DNA from: JAUWQU01 sp964605095
GTDB lineage: Bacteria > Planctomycetota > Phycisphaerae > SM23-33
Length of the DNA stretch: 24,470 nucleotides
Assembly (NCBI GenBank): GCA_964605095.1
Contig: CAZSBS010000036.1
Span: 1-24,470 of the forward strand
Reading direction: 5' to 3'
Positions 8,772-16,104 of this stretch are shown here, in pieces. Each line of letters opens with the position of its first letter. The first letter of the stretch is position 1. Under the pieces are notes generated by a model. It did not search any database and was not told the origin of the DNA. It saw nothing but the letters and a program-made list of their open reading frames with translations. The translations under genes were made by a program, and so were the position numbers.

Positions 8772-10343
8772 TCAATTGCGGCTCGCCTCGAACAGATGCC
8801 TGATCCAGCCCACCTGCCAGTCAAACAGGACGGCAAGGGTCAGGAAGATTGTGCCCGCCAGGAGCAGGAACATGAGGAACGCCTTTCCGACGTCCTGGCC
8901 TCGCAGGCTGCCCAGCAGGCGCGGCTCGCGCGATAGGTACGCCGACGCGGCGTAGAGTTCCTCGCCCATCAGCGTGTAGTCGCACGTGGTCACGAAGAAC
9001 GGAAGCTGCGTGTACGCGTCCGTCCCGGCGACCTGGATCGCGCCGGTGGACGAGCCCGTTTCGGCAAGCAGCAGGGACTCGGCGCCGAAGTAGCCCATCA
9101 TGAAAATCGCCCCGGGTTTCTCGCGGACCATCAGCCCCGAGACCGCCGCCACGAAGGCGAACTGCTCGTACGCTATAAGCGAGACGTTGTCGGGGTTGTA
9201 GGCGTCGGGCCGGCCCGCCCTGGTGCAGGCCTGCTGGACCACCTCCTGGCTGACTGCTGTCACCAGCGGGTCCTGGTTCATGACCATGATCCGGCTGTCG
9301 TGCTCGGCCGTGCGGTACGCGATGTGCGACAGGATGTTCACCGACGCGATGACGGACATGTTGTCCACCGAGTTGCCGCCGTGAATGAAGTACACGGGGC
9401 GGTCCATCTCGGTGGCCCGGCCGATGGCTTCGTCGATTGCCTCCAGGCCGGCGATCTTGCGGATGAACAGGCCGGGCCTGCGTTTGGCTACCTCGATGAA
9501 CGTCACCACAATGGCGCTGAAGATCAGCGAGAGGATCAGGTTGTTGAGCCTGCCCCACTTGAACCAGTTCGCCCGCGCGCGGGCCTCGACGACCACCGGC
9601 TCGTCGTCGCGGGCGACAATGGCGGTCTGATTGCTGAGCTTGACTGCCAGGCGGAAGAAAAATGGCCGGGAGTTGATCTCATCGCGCTGGGCCCGGAGTT
9701 TCTTATCCAGCAGAGTGCTCAGGTGCGCCGCCAGTCGCACATACTCCTTTCGCTCGTCCTGTTCGGCGGGCGAAAGCGAGGGCGGAGCGGCCGGGGCGGA
9801 GGCGGTTGCGGTTGTCGGGGCCGTTGCGGGTGTGGCTGGGGCCTCTTCCTTCTCCATGGCGGCCATCATCGCAAGGGCGCGGGTCAGTTGGTCGGCTGTG
9901 ATGACGCCCTGCGCGGCGAACTCCCTGAGTTTCTCGGCCGTAAGCGGCGGCGGCTCTTTCGAGCAGTAAAGCCCGGCCGGGGCGATCCTGATCCGATAGG
10001 GGTCCTTGTCGTCCTTGGTCGCCGGGACTTCCTCTGTCTTGAGCAGCCCGGCCTGGAGGTCCTTCTTTGAGGTGGCGATCTGGATGACGTAAGCAAGACC
10101 GTCCGGCTCGCTTTGGGGCTTGGCCCACTCGACGAAGATGCCCGTGCCGTCGTCGCTGGGCACGTCGAAGGCTCGGAAGCTGTTCGGGTCGGGAACGCAA
10201 GAGGCGGTCAGTGCTGGTTGTGTCGTGGCTGGGCCGGTCGCGGCCGCCCCGGCCGGGCCTGCAAATGCGAGCAGCATCGTCGCAAGGGCGGCGGCGGCCC
10301 AGGTTGCCGGCGGGCGGACAATCACGGGATGGGATTCTCTCAA
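8772..10343 (-). CDS. Signal peptide + FN3-like domain + membrane-anchored soluble domain (DUF6754-like)
   Basis: Domain order in 523 residues: signal peptide (about 8-34, ending AGA); an FN3-like strand set (about 50-125, with FRAFDVPSDDGTGIFVEW); an Ala/Pro/Thr-rich linker (165-190); a charged helical stretch (195-260); a TM helix (267-285); a soluble alpha/beta domain (295-480, with RATEMDRPVYFIHGG, VMNQDPLVTA, GAIFMMGYFGAESLLLAETG and AGTDAYTQLPFF); and a final TM helix (487-506). From memory the soluble domain resembles the family called DUF6754; I could not check this. By the positive-inside rule the FN3 part lies outside and the alpha/beta domain inside, where it could meet the MutL-like ATPase. 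TTG 10343 overlaps the previous stop (TTGA). A GTG at 10325 is an alternative start that still keeps the signal peptide. Confidence 0.75.
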   Translation of the reverse strand: MRESHPVIVRPPATWAAAALATMLLAFAGPAGAAATGPATTQPALTASCVPDPNSFRAFDVPSDDGTGIFVEWAKPQSEPDGLAYVIQIATSKKDLQAGLLKTEEVPATKDDKDPYRIRIAPAGLYCSKEPPPLTAEKLREFAAQGVITADQLTRALAMMAAMEKEEAPATPATAPTTATASAPAAPPSLSPAEQDERKEYVRLAAHLSTLLDKKLRAQRDEINSRPFFFRLAVKLSNQTAIVARDDEPVVVEARARANWFKWGRLNNLILSLIFSAIVVTFIEVAKRRPGLFIRKIAGLEAIDEAIGRATEMDRPVYFIHGGNSVDNMSVIASVNILSHIAYRTAEHDSRIMVMNQDPLVTAVSQEVVQQACTRAGRPDAYNPDNVSLIAYEQFAFVAAVSGLMVREKPGAIFMMGYFGAESLLLAETGSSTGAIQVAGTDAYTQLPFFVTTCDYTLMGEELYAASAYLSREPRLLGSLRGQDVGKAFLMFLLLAGTIFLTLAVLFDWQVGWIRHLFEASRN

Positions 10344-11467
10344 GACTCGATCGCCTCGACGTTTGACCTCGGGACGATCATGGTATCGCCCTCGGGGAAT
10401 TCCAGTTCCACTACGCGGACCTTGGCCTCGGACTCGACAGCCCTGGCTTCGGGGGGCAGGCTCTTGACGCTGCCAAGTCGCCCGAAGCCGGGTTCACGGA
10501 TAATACGGACCGGCGAGCCGGCGGTCAAGCCGCTTGCGGAAGAGACTTTCGCCCTGCCCGCGGCACCCGCATCGTCGGCGATGGGGATGATGATCTCCGG
10601 CCGAAGCACGCCCGCGCGAATCTGCGTGGCGCCGTTGGCTGACGCCCGCCGGCCCGCGTGGGCAGCCAGCAGCTTGTGTGTCCCAGCCGCCATCGCGATG
10701 CTGCCGAACCCCTCGGTTATTATCAGCACCGGTCGGATGCTCTCGTGGCCGGTAATCGCCACGCCGAGGTCGTAGCCCAGCAGGTCCCGCAGGTCGCGGT
10801 CGTGGAAGCCGCCGCAGACCAGGGCTGCGACGCCGATTTGGGCGGCGCGGTCGAAGGCCGCGCGGGTGATCAAGGCCCCGGCGACGACGATTTTCCCAGC
10901 CAGGTTGGCGGTGAGGTCCTTTGGCTCCAGCACGGCCGAGGGACCGGGGCCGGCGACGGCGATCTCGCCGACAACCTCCCCGCCGATTCCGAGTATTCCC
11001 TGGACCAGCACGCCGGTTGTCTCGATGGCGACGCCTTCGCCGGGGAAGACCTCGACGACCGTCCCGTCGATGTATGCCCGTACGTCCACGGGCTTGGGGG
11101 CGGTGCGGATCATAACCTGGCCAGTCACGTGCGAGACGGTCTCGATTGTCCCGTCGATAGGCGAGCGCGAGACGCTACGGAACCACTTGATCAGCGGCCT
11201 GGTCTCGGCGATCACCTCGTCGCGGGCGACCGCGTCGCCCTCCTTCTTGAGCATGAGGCCCGGCAGGTCGCCGGGGGAGATGCCGAGTTGGTTTACCACG
11301 TTGACGGCAGAGACGTCGCCAGGCAGTTCGGCGTGGGCGACGATTGTCTCGGCCGAGACGCGATCGCCCACGGCCACGAGCACCTTGCCGGCAATGGGCA
11401 GTCGCCGCTGCTTGAGCACGGTCGCGTGGTCGGTCACTCTCAGGCCTGGTGTGTATGCGTGCGCCAT
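10340..11467 (-). CDS. Barrel-sandwich (biotinyl/RnfC-like) and KOW-domain protein, unknown function
   Basis: The 375-residue soluble protein is Val/Gly/Ile rich. Residues about 20-170 contain repeated short strand-turn-strand units (GKVLVAVGDRV, DGTIETVSHVTGQVMI, DGTVVEVFPGEGV) typical of barrel-sandwich folds found in biotinyl/lipoyl and RnfC-type domains. There is no MKM-type biotinylation or lipoylation site. A central alpha/beta segment (190-265, with KIVVAGALI, ALVCGGF and PVLIITEGFG) follows. The C-terminus has a KOW-like unit, GSPVRIIREPGFGRLGSV (317-334), and a last strand pair. ATG 11467 has GAGG upstream. It ends overlapping the next gene by 4 bp. The repeat element separates it from the MutL-like gene upstream, but synteny suggests a common function. 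A soluble adaptor is my guess. Confidence 0.72.
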   Translation of the reverse strand: MAHAYTPGLRVTDHATVLKQRRLPIAGKVLVAVGDRVSAETIVAHAELPGDVSAVNVVNQLGISPGDLPGLMLKKEGDAVARDEVIAETRPLIKWFRSVSRSPIDGTIETVSHVTGQVMIRTAPKPVDVRAYIDGTVVEVFPGEGVAIETTGVLVQGILGIGGEVVGEIAVAGPGPSAVLEPKDLTANLAGKIVVAGALITRAAFDRAAQIGVAALVCGGFHDRDLRDLLGYDLGVAITGHESIRPVLIITEGFGSIAMAAGTHKLLAAHAGRRASANGATQIRAGVLRPEIIIPIADDAGAAGRAKVSSASGLTAGSPVRIIREPGFGRLGSVKSLPPEARAVESEAKVRVVELEFPEGDTMIVPRSNVEAIES

Positions 11468-11543
11468 GTTCGATCTACCTCGCGTGCATCAACAGTCAAT
11501 GCCAACAGCTTGTTCAACGCAGCCCGAAGGGCCCTGCGGGAGC

Positions 11544-11745
11544 ACGCAGAGATCGCAGAGGAGATAGGTAAGAAGATCCCGCGGCTCTCTTTGGCGGGCG
11601 AAGCCCGTCCATCTTGTCCTCTGCGCTCTCCGCGATCTCTGCGTTAAATCCTTCTTCTACTTCTTCTTTTGACCTCTGTGTCTTGCCGAAGGCATCCCTT
11701 CGGGACTGCGTCTCTGCGGTAATCTTCTTCTTATGTTTCTTCTTC
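11544..11745. repeat. Palindromic repeat element, copy 2 (one full hairpin plus a second partial unit)
   Basis: Arms 11544-11560 (acgcagagatcgcagag) and 11628-11644 are reverse complements with one mismatch. The loop holds a small internal hairpin, gcgggcgaagcccgt. A second unit, 11673-11720, starts cctctgtgtctt and ends tgcgtctctgcgg. It also encloses its own hairpin, ccgaaggcatcccttcgg. Both are flanked by cttctt-rich tracts, the last of which reaches the stop of the MutL-like gene at 11748. The element fills most of the 280-bp gap between the MutL-like gene and the barrel-sandwich gene; I see no other gene in that gap (11468-11747). Confidence 0.8.
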
Positions 11746-11747
11746 TT

Positions 11748-13577
11748 TCACCCCGGATACGCCTCGAAAGCTTTTGCCCATCGGGCGATGGTTTGGCTGC
11801 GGTTGGCCTTGGGGACTTCCAGGGGCCTGCCCCGGCCGTCGAGGGCGAGTCCCACGACTCCGCCGTTTACCTTGGCCTGGAGACTCTTGCCCGGCCCGGC
11901 GCCAACGTCGACGCCGCGGGCTGGCTCGATTATCACCTCGGCCTGTTCATCCGGCCCGAGCGGTTCGAGCAGTATCTCGCCGCCGGCGACGGAGCCCTGT
12001 CGCGTCTTGCCATCGACGCTGATGCGGTAGTCGAAGCACTTGTGGCCGGGTTTGACCTTGTTGGCTGCGGCGATGCACGTGCCGAGGTGGATGAGGCAGT
12101 CGCGGTTGAAGACTTCCGTCGCGGCCCGCTCGCTGACCTGGGCCAGCACGCCGAGGTGCGGCATCATGAAGATACTGTCGACGGCGATTCTCGTGATGCC
12201 TTCGGGTCCGAATGCGTCGATGAGCATCATCATCGCCTGGCAGCGCCGCGGTGCGTGCGAGAGCACCCCGCCCGAGCCGATGAGCAGGTCGAGGCCCATC
12301 ATGTTGATGATGCTATCGCCGGAGGCGGACTCGTCGAACGACTCGGAGATCGTCCTTCCGTGCTGGACGCCTTTTAGCCCGACGGCGAGCAACTTGTGCT
12401 GAATGAACGCCAGGCGAAGCGCCTCGCGGGCGATGGCCTGCTCGATCTTGAGATCCTCAAGCAGGCAAGGCACGGTCGTAGGGCGGATCATCTTGTTCTT
12501 GATGCGGTCGCGGAGTTCGCCCTCGTCGATCTCGAACGGCACCCATCGCATGATGTTCTCCAGCCCAGCCTCGGCAAGCACGTTGGATATGCTGTAGCTC
12601 ATGCCGAGGTTCGCGCTGACCGAGCGGTTGAACACGCGCTGGGCAACCTGGCCGGTGGCTGAGCCCTTGCGCGGCATGACGGTGAAGTCGCTGAAGACGT
12701 CCGTCGTCGCCCCGCCGATGTCCACGCCGACGATGTTGATCTTCTCAGCCGTCGCCGCCTGCTGGATGATGTTTCCCACGGCCGCCGGGGTCGGCATAAT
12801 CGGCGCGCCGACCCACGACATCAGCTTCTGGTAGCCCGGCGCCTGCGCCATGACGTGCTTGAGGAACAACTCGTGGATCTCGTCGCGGGCGGGGCCGAGG
12901 TTTTCGCGTTCGAGGACCGGGCGGATGTTCTCGGTGATGTGCAGTTCGGCCTTCTTGCCCAGTGTGGCCTGGACGGCGTCGCGGGCATCGATGTTGCCCG
13001 CGTAGACCACTGGCAGCTTGTACGAAGCGCCGAGTCGCGGCTGGGGGTTGGCGGCGGCGAGAAACTCGGCAAGCTCCACAACGTGGCGGACGGTCCCGCC
13101 GTCTGTCCCGCCGGAAAGCAGGACCATGTCCGGGCGCAGCGTGCGGATTCGCTCGATCTTCTCGTGCGGGGCGCGCTGGTCATTGCTGGCCATGACGTCC
13201 ATTACGATCGCGCCGGCGCCCAGTGCGGCCCGTTCGGCGCTCTCAGCCGTCATGGACTTGACCACGCCGGCGACCATCATCTGCAAGCCGCCGCCGGCGG
13301 AACTGGTGGAGATGTAGATGTCCACGCCCTCATTTCCGCTGGCGGGTGTGATTATCCGCTCGCCATCGAGGATCCGCCGGCCCGAGAGTTCCTCGAGCTC
13401 CACAAACGAATTGAGTACGCCGCGAGTCACATCCTCGTAGGGTGCCTCGACAGTGGTGGGGGCCTCGCCGCGAAAGGTCTGGCGGTAGCCGTCAGACGCC
13501 CGCTCGATCAGGATGGCCTTGGTGGTCGTGCTGCCACAGTCGGTGGCGAGAATTACGTTGAGCTCGTCGGGCTTCAC
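11748..13577 (-). CDS. MutL/GlmL-like ASKHA ATPase (glutamate mutase accessory family) without a mutase partner
   Basis: GlmL/MutL proteins are actin/HSP70-fold ATPases first named for their place between the two subunits of B12-dependent glutamate mutase, where a reactivating role is assumed. Visible motifs: phosphate-1 TDCGSTTTKAIL (12-23), LLSGGTDGG (153-161), phosphate-2 GVDIGGATTDVFSDF (284-298), adenosine-type LLIGSGGVLSHAP (431-443) and MPHLGVLA (472-479). Clostridial members have about 460 residues. This one has 609, with an added beta-rich tail (about 505-590, including GEILLEPLGPDEQAEVII). The start is GTG, overlapping the upstream stop as GTGA. No mutase subunit or B12 domain occurs in the window, and all neighbours in the block are membrane-associated or unknown. 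The family call is strong; a mutase role is doubtful. Confidence 0.85.
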   Translation of the reverse strand: MKPDELNVILATDCGSTTTKAILIERASDGYRQTFRGEAPTTVEAPYEDVTRGVLNSFVELEELSGRRILDGERIITPASGNEGVDIYISTSSAGGGLQMMVAGVVKSMTAESAERAALGAGAIVMDVMASNDQRAPHEKIERIRTLRPDMVLLSGGTDGGTVRHVVELAEFLAAANPQPRLGASYKLPVVYAGNIDARDAVQATLGKKAELHITENIRPVLERENLGPARDEIHELFLKHVMAQAPGYQKLMSWVGAPIMPTPAAVGNIIQQAATAEKINIVGVDIGGATTDVFSDFTVMPRKGSATGQVAQRVFNRSVSANLGMSYSISNVLAEAGLENIMRWVPFEIDEGELRDRIKNKMIRPTTVPCLLEDLKIEQAIAREALRLAFIQHKLLAVGLKGVQHGRTISESFDESASGDSIINMMGLDLLIGSGGVLSHAPRRCQAMMMLIDAFGPEGITRIAVDSIFMMPHLGVLAQVSERAATEVFNRDCLIHLGTCIAAANKVKPGHKCFDYRISVDGKTRQGSVAGGEILLEPLGPDEQAEVIIEPARGVDVGAGPGKSLQAKVNGGVVGLALDGRGRPLEVPKANRSQTIARWAKAFEAYPG

Positions 13578-13924
13578 CTGGTTGGGTCCTCTGCAAGTGC
13601 CTGCTTGGCCTCGATGGCGTCCATCAGCGCGCCGATGCCCTCGCGCCGGTCCAGGATCTCGGTCATGCGGTCGTATTCGGCGGGGTTCAGCAGTCCGGAA
13701 ACCAGCGGCCTGAGGAAGACCATCGCCTGGCTGGCGATGGAGTTAAGCGGGCGAACGGAGCCCAGGAAAAGCAGTGCCGGCACGGCCATCCGGCGCGCGA
13801 CGACCTTCTGCGCCAGCCTGGCAAGGAGCTTGTGGTCCTCGTCCGTCAGCGGGCCGTGGGGGCTTTCGAGCGAAAACGCGTTTCGCACGCCCCGGCGGAT
13901 TTTCTGCATGCGGCTGTCCGGCAT
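13574..13924 (-). CDS. Small soluble protein, first gene of the MutL-like/membrane block
   Basis: With ATG 13924 the protein has 116 residues and GAGGA lies just upstream. Earlier starts (13948, or 14071 inside the intergenic palindrome) are open, but the first 40 residues they add are Gly/Pro-rich and encoded by the palindromic region, so I reject 14071. The protein is mostly helical and basic in its first half (SRMQKIRRGVRNAF). A central segment reads ARRMAVPALLFLGSVRPLNS (about 47-66), amphipathic to hydrophobic, and a charged C-terminal helix follows. I recall similar small proteins next to MutL-like genes elsewhere but cannot name a family. The stop overlaps the GTG of the ATPase by 4 bp, implying coupled translation and a shared function. 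Confidence 0.65.
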   Translation of the reverse strand: MPDSRMQKIRRGVRNAFSLESPHGPLTDEDHKLLARLAQKVVARRMAVPALLFLGSVRPLNSIASQAMVFLRPLVSGLLNPAEYDRMTEILDRREGIGALMDAIEAKQALAEDPTR

Positions 13925-13962
13925 CGTGTCCTCGGGTTCGGCAACCATCGACTGAACGATGG

Positions 13963-13991
13963 ATTGTACAGGACTCACCCCGCCTTTTGCA
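13963..13991 (-). promoter_or_regulatory. Candidate sigma70-type promoter for the MutL-like/membrane operon
   Basis: On the minus strand TACAAT (13963-13968) matches the -10 consensus at five of six bases. It is preceded after 17 bp by a poor -35, TGCAAA (13986-13991). Transcription would start near 13956, which leaves about 32 nt before ATG 13924 and would make the starts further upstream impossible or nearly leaderless. Weak evidence, from position and -10 only. Confidence 0.3.
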
Positions 13992-14041
13992 GGGGGTTGT
14001 CTGGGATTTCCGCCGCCAAGGGGTTTTCCATTTCCCCGGAT

Positions 14042-14087
14042 CCCAGGGATAGCAATCCCTGGGTGTCCCATGGTAGCAATCCCTGGG
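14042..14087. repeat. Palindrome and 14-bp direct repeat between divergent operons
   Basis: The arms cccagggat (14042-14050) and atccctggg (14055-14063) form a perfect 9-bp stem around the loop agca. The segment tagcaatccctggg occurs twice, at 14050-14063 and 14074-14087, with a 24-bp period. The site lies between the start of the minus-strand MutL-like operon and the plus-strand AOR promoter candidate. It could be an operator for a regulator acting on both, or a small repeat insertion. Confidence 0.7.
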
Positions 14088-14125
14088 AATGGGAGCGCGG
14101 GCGTCAGCGCGGTTGCCGGAATCGC

Positions 14126-14154
14126 TTGACTTTGCCCGCGTCGAGCCGAAAAAT
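14126..14154 (+). promoter_or_regulatory. Candidate promoter for the AOR operon
   Basis: TTGACT (14126-14131) matches the -35 consensus at five of six bases, and aaaaat (14149-14154) gives four of six for the -10 at a 17-bp spacing. A start near 14161 would leave a leader of about 33 nt with the GAAGGAG ribosome site at 14181-14187, directly before ATG 14194. Confidence 0.4.
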
Positions 14155-14193
14155 AACGGCAGTTGTCGCAATTATCCCACGAAGGAGCGGGCT

Positions 14194-16041
14194 ATGAAAA
14201 ACGGCTACTGGCAGAAGCTGCTTCGGATCGACCTTACTACCCGCAAGAGCACCGTCGAGCCGATTGCGATCAAGGAGCTCAAGGCGTTTATCGGCGGGGC
14301 GGCCCTGGCGGCTGAGATATTGCGCCGCGAGACTCCCGCCCGTCAGGACCCGTACGGCCCCGGCAACAGGCTGATATTCGCCACCGGCGCGTTCCAGGGC
14401 CCGCCGGTGCCCGGCGGGGCGAAGTTCAGCGTCGTGAGCATCTCGCCGGTGACCGGCACGTTCGGCGACTCCGCCGCGGGCGCCAGTTGGGGCCCGTCGC
14501 TCAAGGATGCCGGCTACGACGTGCTGGTCTTCCAGGGCGCCGCGGACAAACCGGTGTACGTCAACATCGTAGATGACAAGGTGGAGATCATCGACGCCGC
14601 CGGCCTGTGGGGCCTGGACACTTTCGAGACAGTCGATGCCGTCCGCAAGCTCGCGGGCGCCAAGGCCAGCGTCGCCGCCATAGGAGTGGCTGGGGAGAGG
14701 AAGGTCGCCACGGCGTGCATCGTCTTTGACAAGCACAGTTTTGCAGGCCGATGTGGGCTTGGCGCGGTCATGGGCGGCAAGAACATCAAGGCCATTGCCG
14801 TTCAGGGCACCCGGAGCGTCGAGACGCACGACGCCGAGGCCGTCCGCTCGCTGATAAAGAAGTTCCAGCTCGAGATCGCCAAGTTCGTGCGTGGCAACGA
14901 CTTCCGCCTGCACGGGACGCCGGGCCTTTGCGTCTCGGCTGAGGCGATCGGTGACATGCCCATCAAGTACTGGGATGGCGACGTCTGGCCGGAGGGGGCG
15001 AAGAAGCTCGGCGGGCCCAGCTACACCGATGGCCTGCAGGCCAAGCCGCTGCCTTGCCGCAACTGCCCGATCGGCTGCCACCGCCAGATCACCATTGAGC
15101 AGCCCGCCAAGTACGCGCTGAAGACCATCGGCCCGGAGTACGAGACCCTGGGCATGATGGGCACAAACCTGATGATCGACGACCCCAAGGCCGTCGCGAT
15201 GGCCAACGAAATCGCCAACCGTCTCGGCGTGGACACGATCTCCACCGGCGCGATGATCGGCTTCGCGATGGAGTGCTACGAGAAGGGCTGGATCACCGCC
15301 GCCGACACTGGCGGGCTGAAGCTGGACTGGGGCAGCCACGAGGCGCTGATAAAGCTGACGGAGCTTATCGGCAAGCGTGAGGGCTTCGGTGCGATCTTCG
15401 CCGAGGGGACGCTGGGGGCGGCCGGGAAGATCGGCCCGCAGGCAGTCGAGAGCGTCGTTCACGTCAAGGGCCTGGACTTTCCCGCCCACGACCCGCGTTC
15501 GTGCTTCTCGCTGGCGCCCAGCTACGCCACGAGCACCCGCGGGGCATGCCACTTCCGCGGGCCTTGCGAGGACATCGAGATGGGCGGCTTCACCATGCCG
15601 GAGGTGGGCATCGACGGCAAGACGACGACTATGTTCCACAAGGACAACCAGGGGATGGTGGCGTCTCATTGCCAGGATCTCGGCTCGCTGGCGAACTCTC
15701 TGGTGGTCTGCCTGTTCACCATCGACGGCGGCGGCTGGGCGCTTAACGGCGTGCGGGACCTTTTCAACGCCATCACGGGCTGGGACTACTCGGTGGAGGA
15801 CATGCTGCTGGCGGGCGAGCGGGGCTTCATCTCGCAGCGGCTGATGAATATCCGCGACGGTTATGGGGCCAAGAGCGACGTTTTGCCAAAGAAGATGTAT
15901 AAGGCTGCCAAGGAAGGCAAGCGTGCCGGTCAGGTGCCCCCGTTGGCGGACATGCTGCGGGACTATTATGAGGTCCGCGGCTGGGACCAGGCCGGCGTGC
16001 CGACCGACGCGACGCTGGCAAGGCTCGGGCTGAAACGTTGA
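14194..16041 (+). CDS. Tungsten-type aldehyde:ferredoxin oxidoreductase (AOR family)
   Basis: AOR enzymes oxidise aldehydes to carboxylates (or the reverse) with a tungsto-bispterin and one [4Fe-4S] cluster, passing electrons to ferredoxin in the cytoplasm. ATG 14194 with GAAGGAG gives 615 residues, the usual length. The cluster ligands are PCRNCPIGC (C288, C291, C295) and C506 in SLVVCLF. Pterin-site landmarks are PVPGGAKFSV (71-80), GPEYETLGMMGTNL (313-326) and STRGACHFRG (447-456). It opens the plus-strand operon and is followed 63 bp later by a DapA-family aldolase. That suggests it removes an aldehyde formed by aldol cleavage, for example glyceraldehyde. Activity on a specific aldehyde is inference; other AOR-family subgroups are possible. 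Confidence 0.92.
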   Translation: MKNGYWQKLLRIDLTTRKSTVEPIAIKELKAFIGGAALAAEILRRETPARQDPYGPGNRLIFATGAFQGPPVPGGAKFSVVSISPVTGTFGDSAAGASWGPSLKDAGYDVLVFQGAADKPVYVNIVDDKVEIIDAAGLWGLDTFETVDAVRKLAGAKASVAAIGVAGERKVATACIVFDKHSFAGRCGLGAVMGGKNIKAIAVQGTRSVETHDAEAVRSLIKKFQLEIAKFVRGNDFRLHGTPGLCVSAEAIGDMPIKYWDGDVWPEGAKKLGGPSYTDGLQAKPLPCRNCPIGCHRQITIEQPAKYALKTIGPEYETLGMMGTNLMIDDPKAVAMANEIANRLGVDTISTGAMIGFAMECYEKGWITAADTGGLKLDWGSHEALIKLTELIGKREGFGAIFAEGTLGAAGKIGPQAVESVVHVKGLDFPAHDPRSCFSLAPSYATSTRGACHFRGPCEDIEMGGFTMPEVGIDGKTTTMFHKDNQGMVASHCQDLGSLANSLVVCLFTIDGGGWALNGVRDLFNAITGWDYSVEDMLLAGERGFISQRLMNIRDGYGAKSDVLPKKMYKAAKEGKRAGQVPPLADMLRDYYEVRGWDQAGVPTDATLARLGLKR

Positions 16042-16104
16042 ACGGCTGATCTTAACGGGCCGGCAGGATGCTGGCCGGCGCCGAACGGGCGCAGGGAGTA
16101 CCCT

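Noticed and set aside
11748..13577. Reading the ATPase as DNA mismatch-repair MutL
   Set aside because: It lacks the GHKL motifs of mismatch-repair MutL; the phosphate and adenosine motifs are of the ASKHA glutamate-mutase accessory family.
13925..14071. N-terminal extension of the small protein upstream of the MutL-like gene
   Set aside because: The extra residues are encoded by the palindrome and promoter region, are Gly/Pro-rich and lack a ribosome site; the start at 13924 has GAGGA.
14089..14193. Upstream extension of the AOR frame
   Set aside because: AOR proteins begin with a segment like NGYWQKLLRIDL, and the ATG at 14194 has a strong ribosome site; the extension overlaps the promoter candidate.
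14104..15669. Minus-strand open frame opposite the AOR gene
   Set aside because: A shadow of the AOR codons; no start signal and no recognisable motif.
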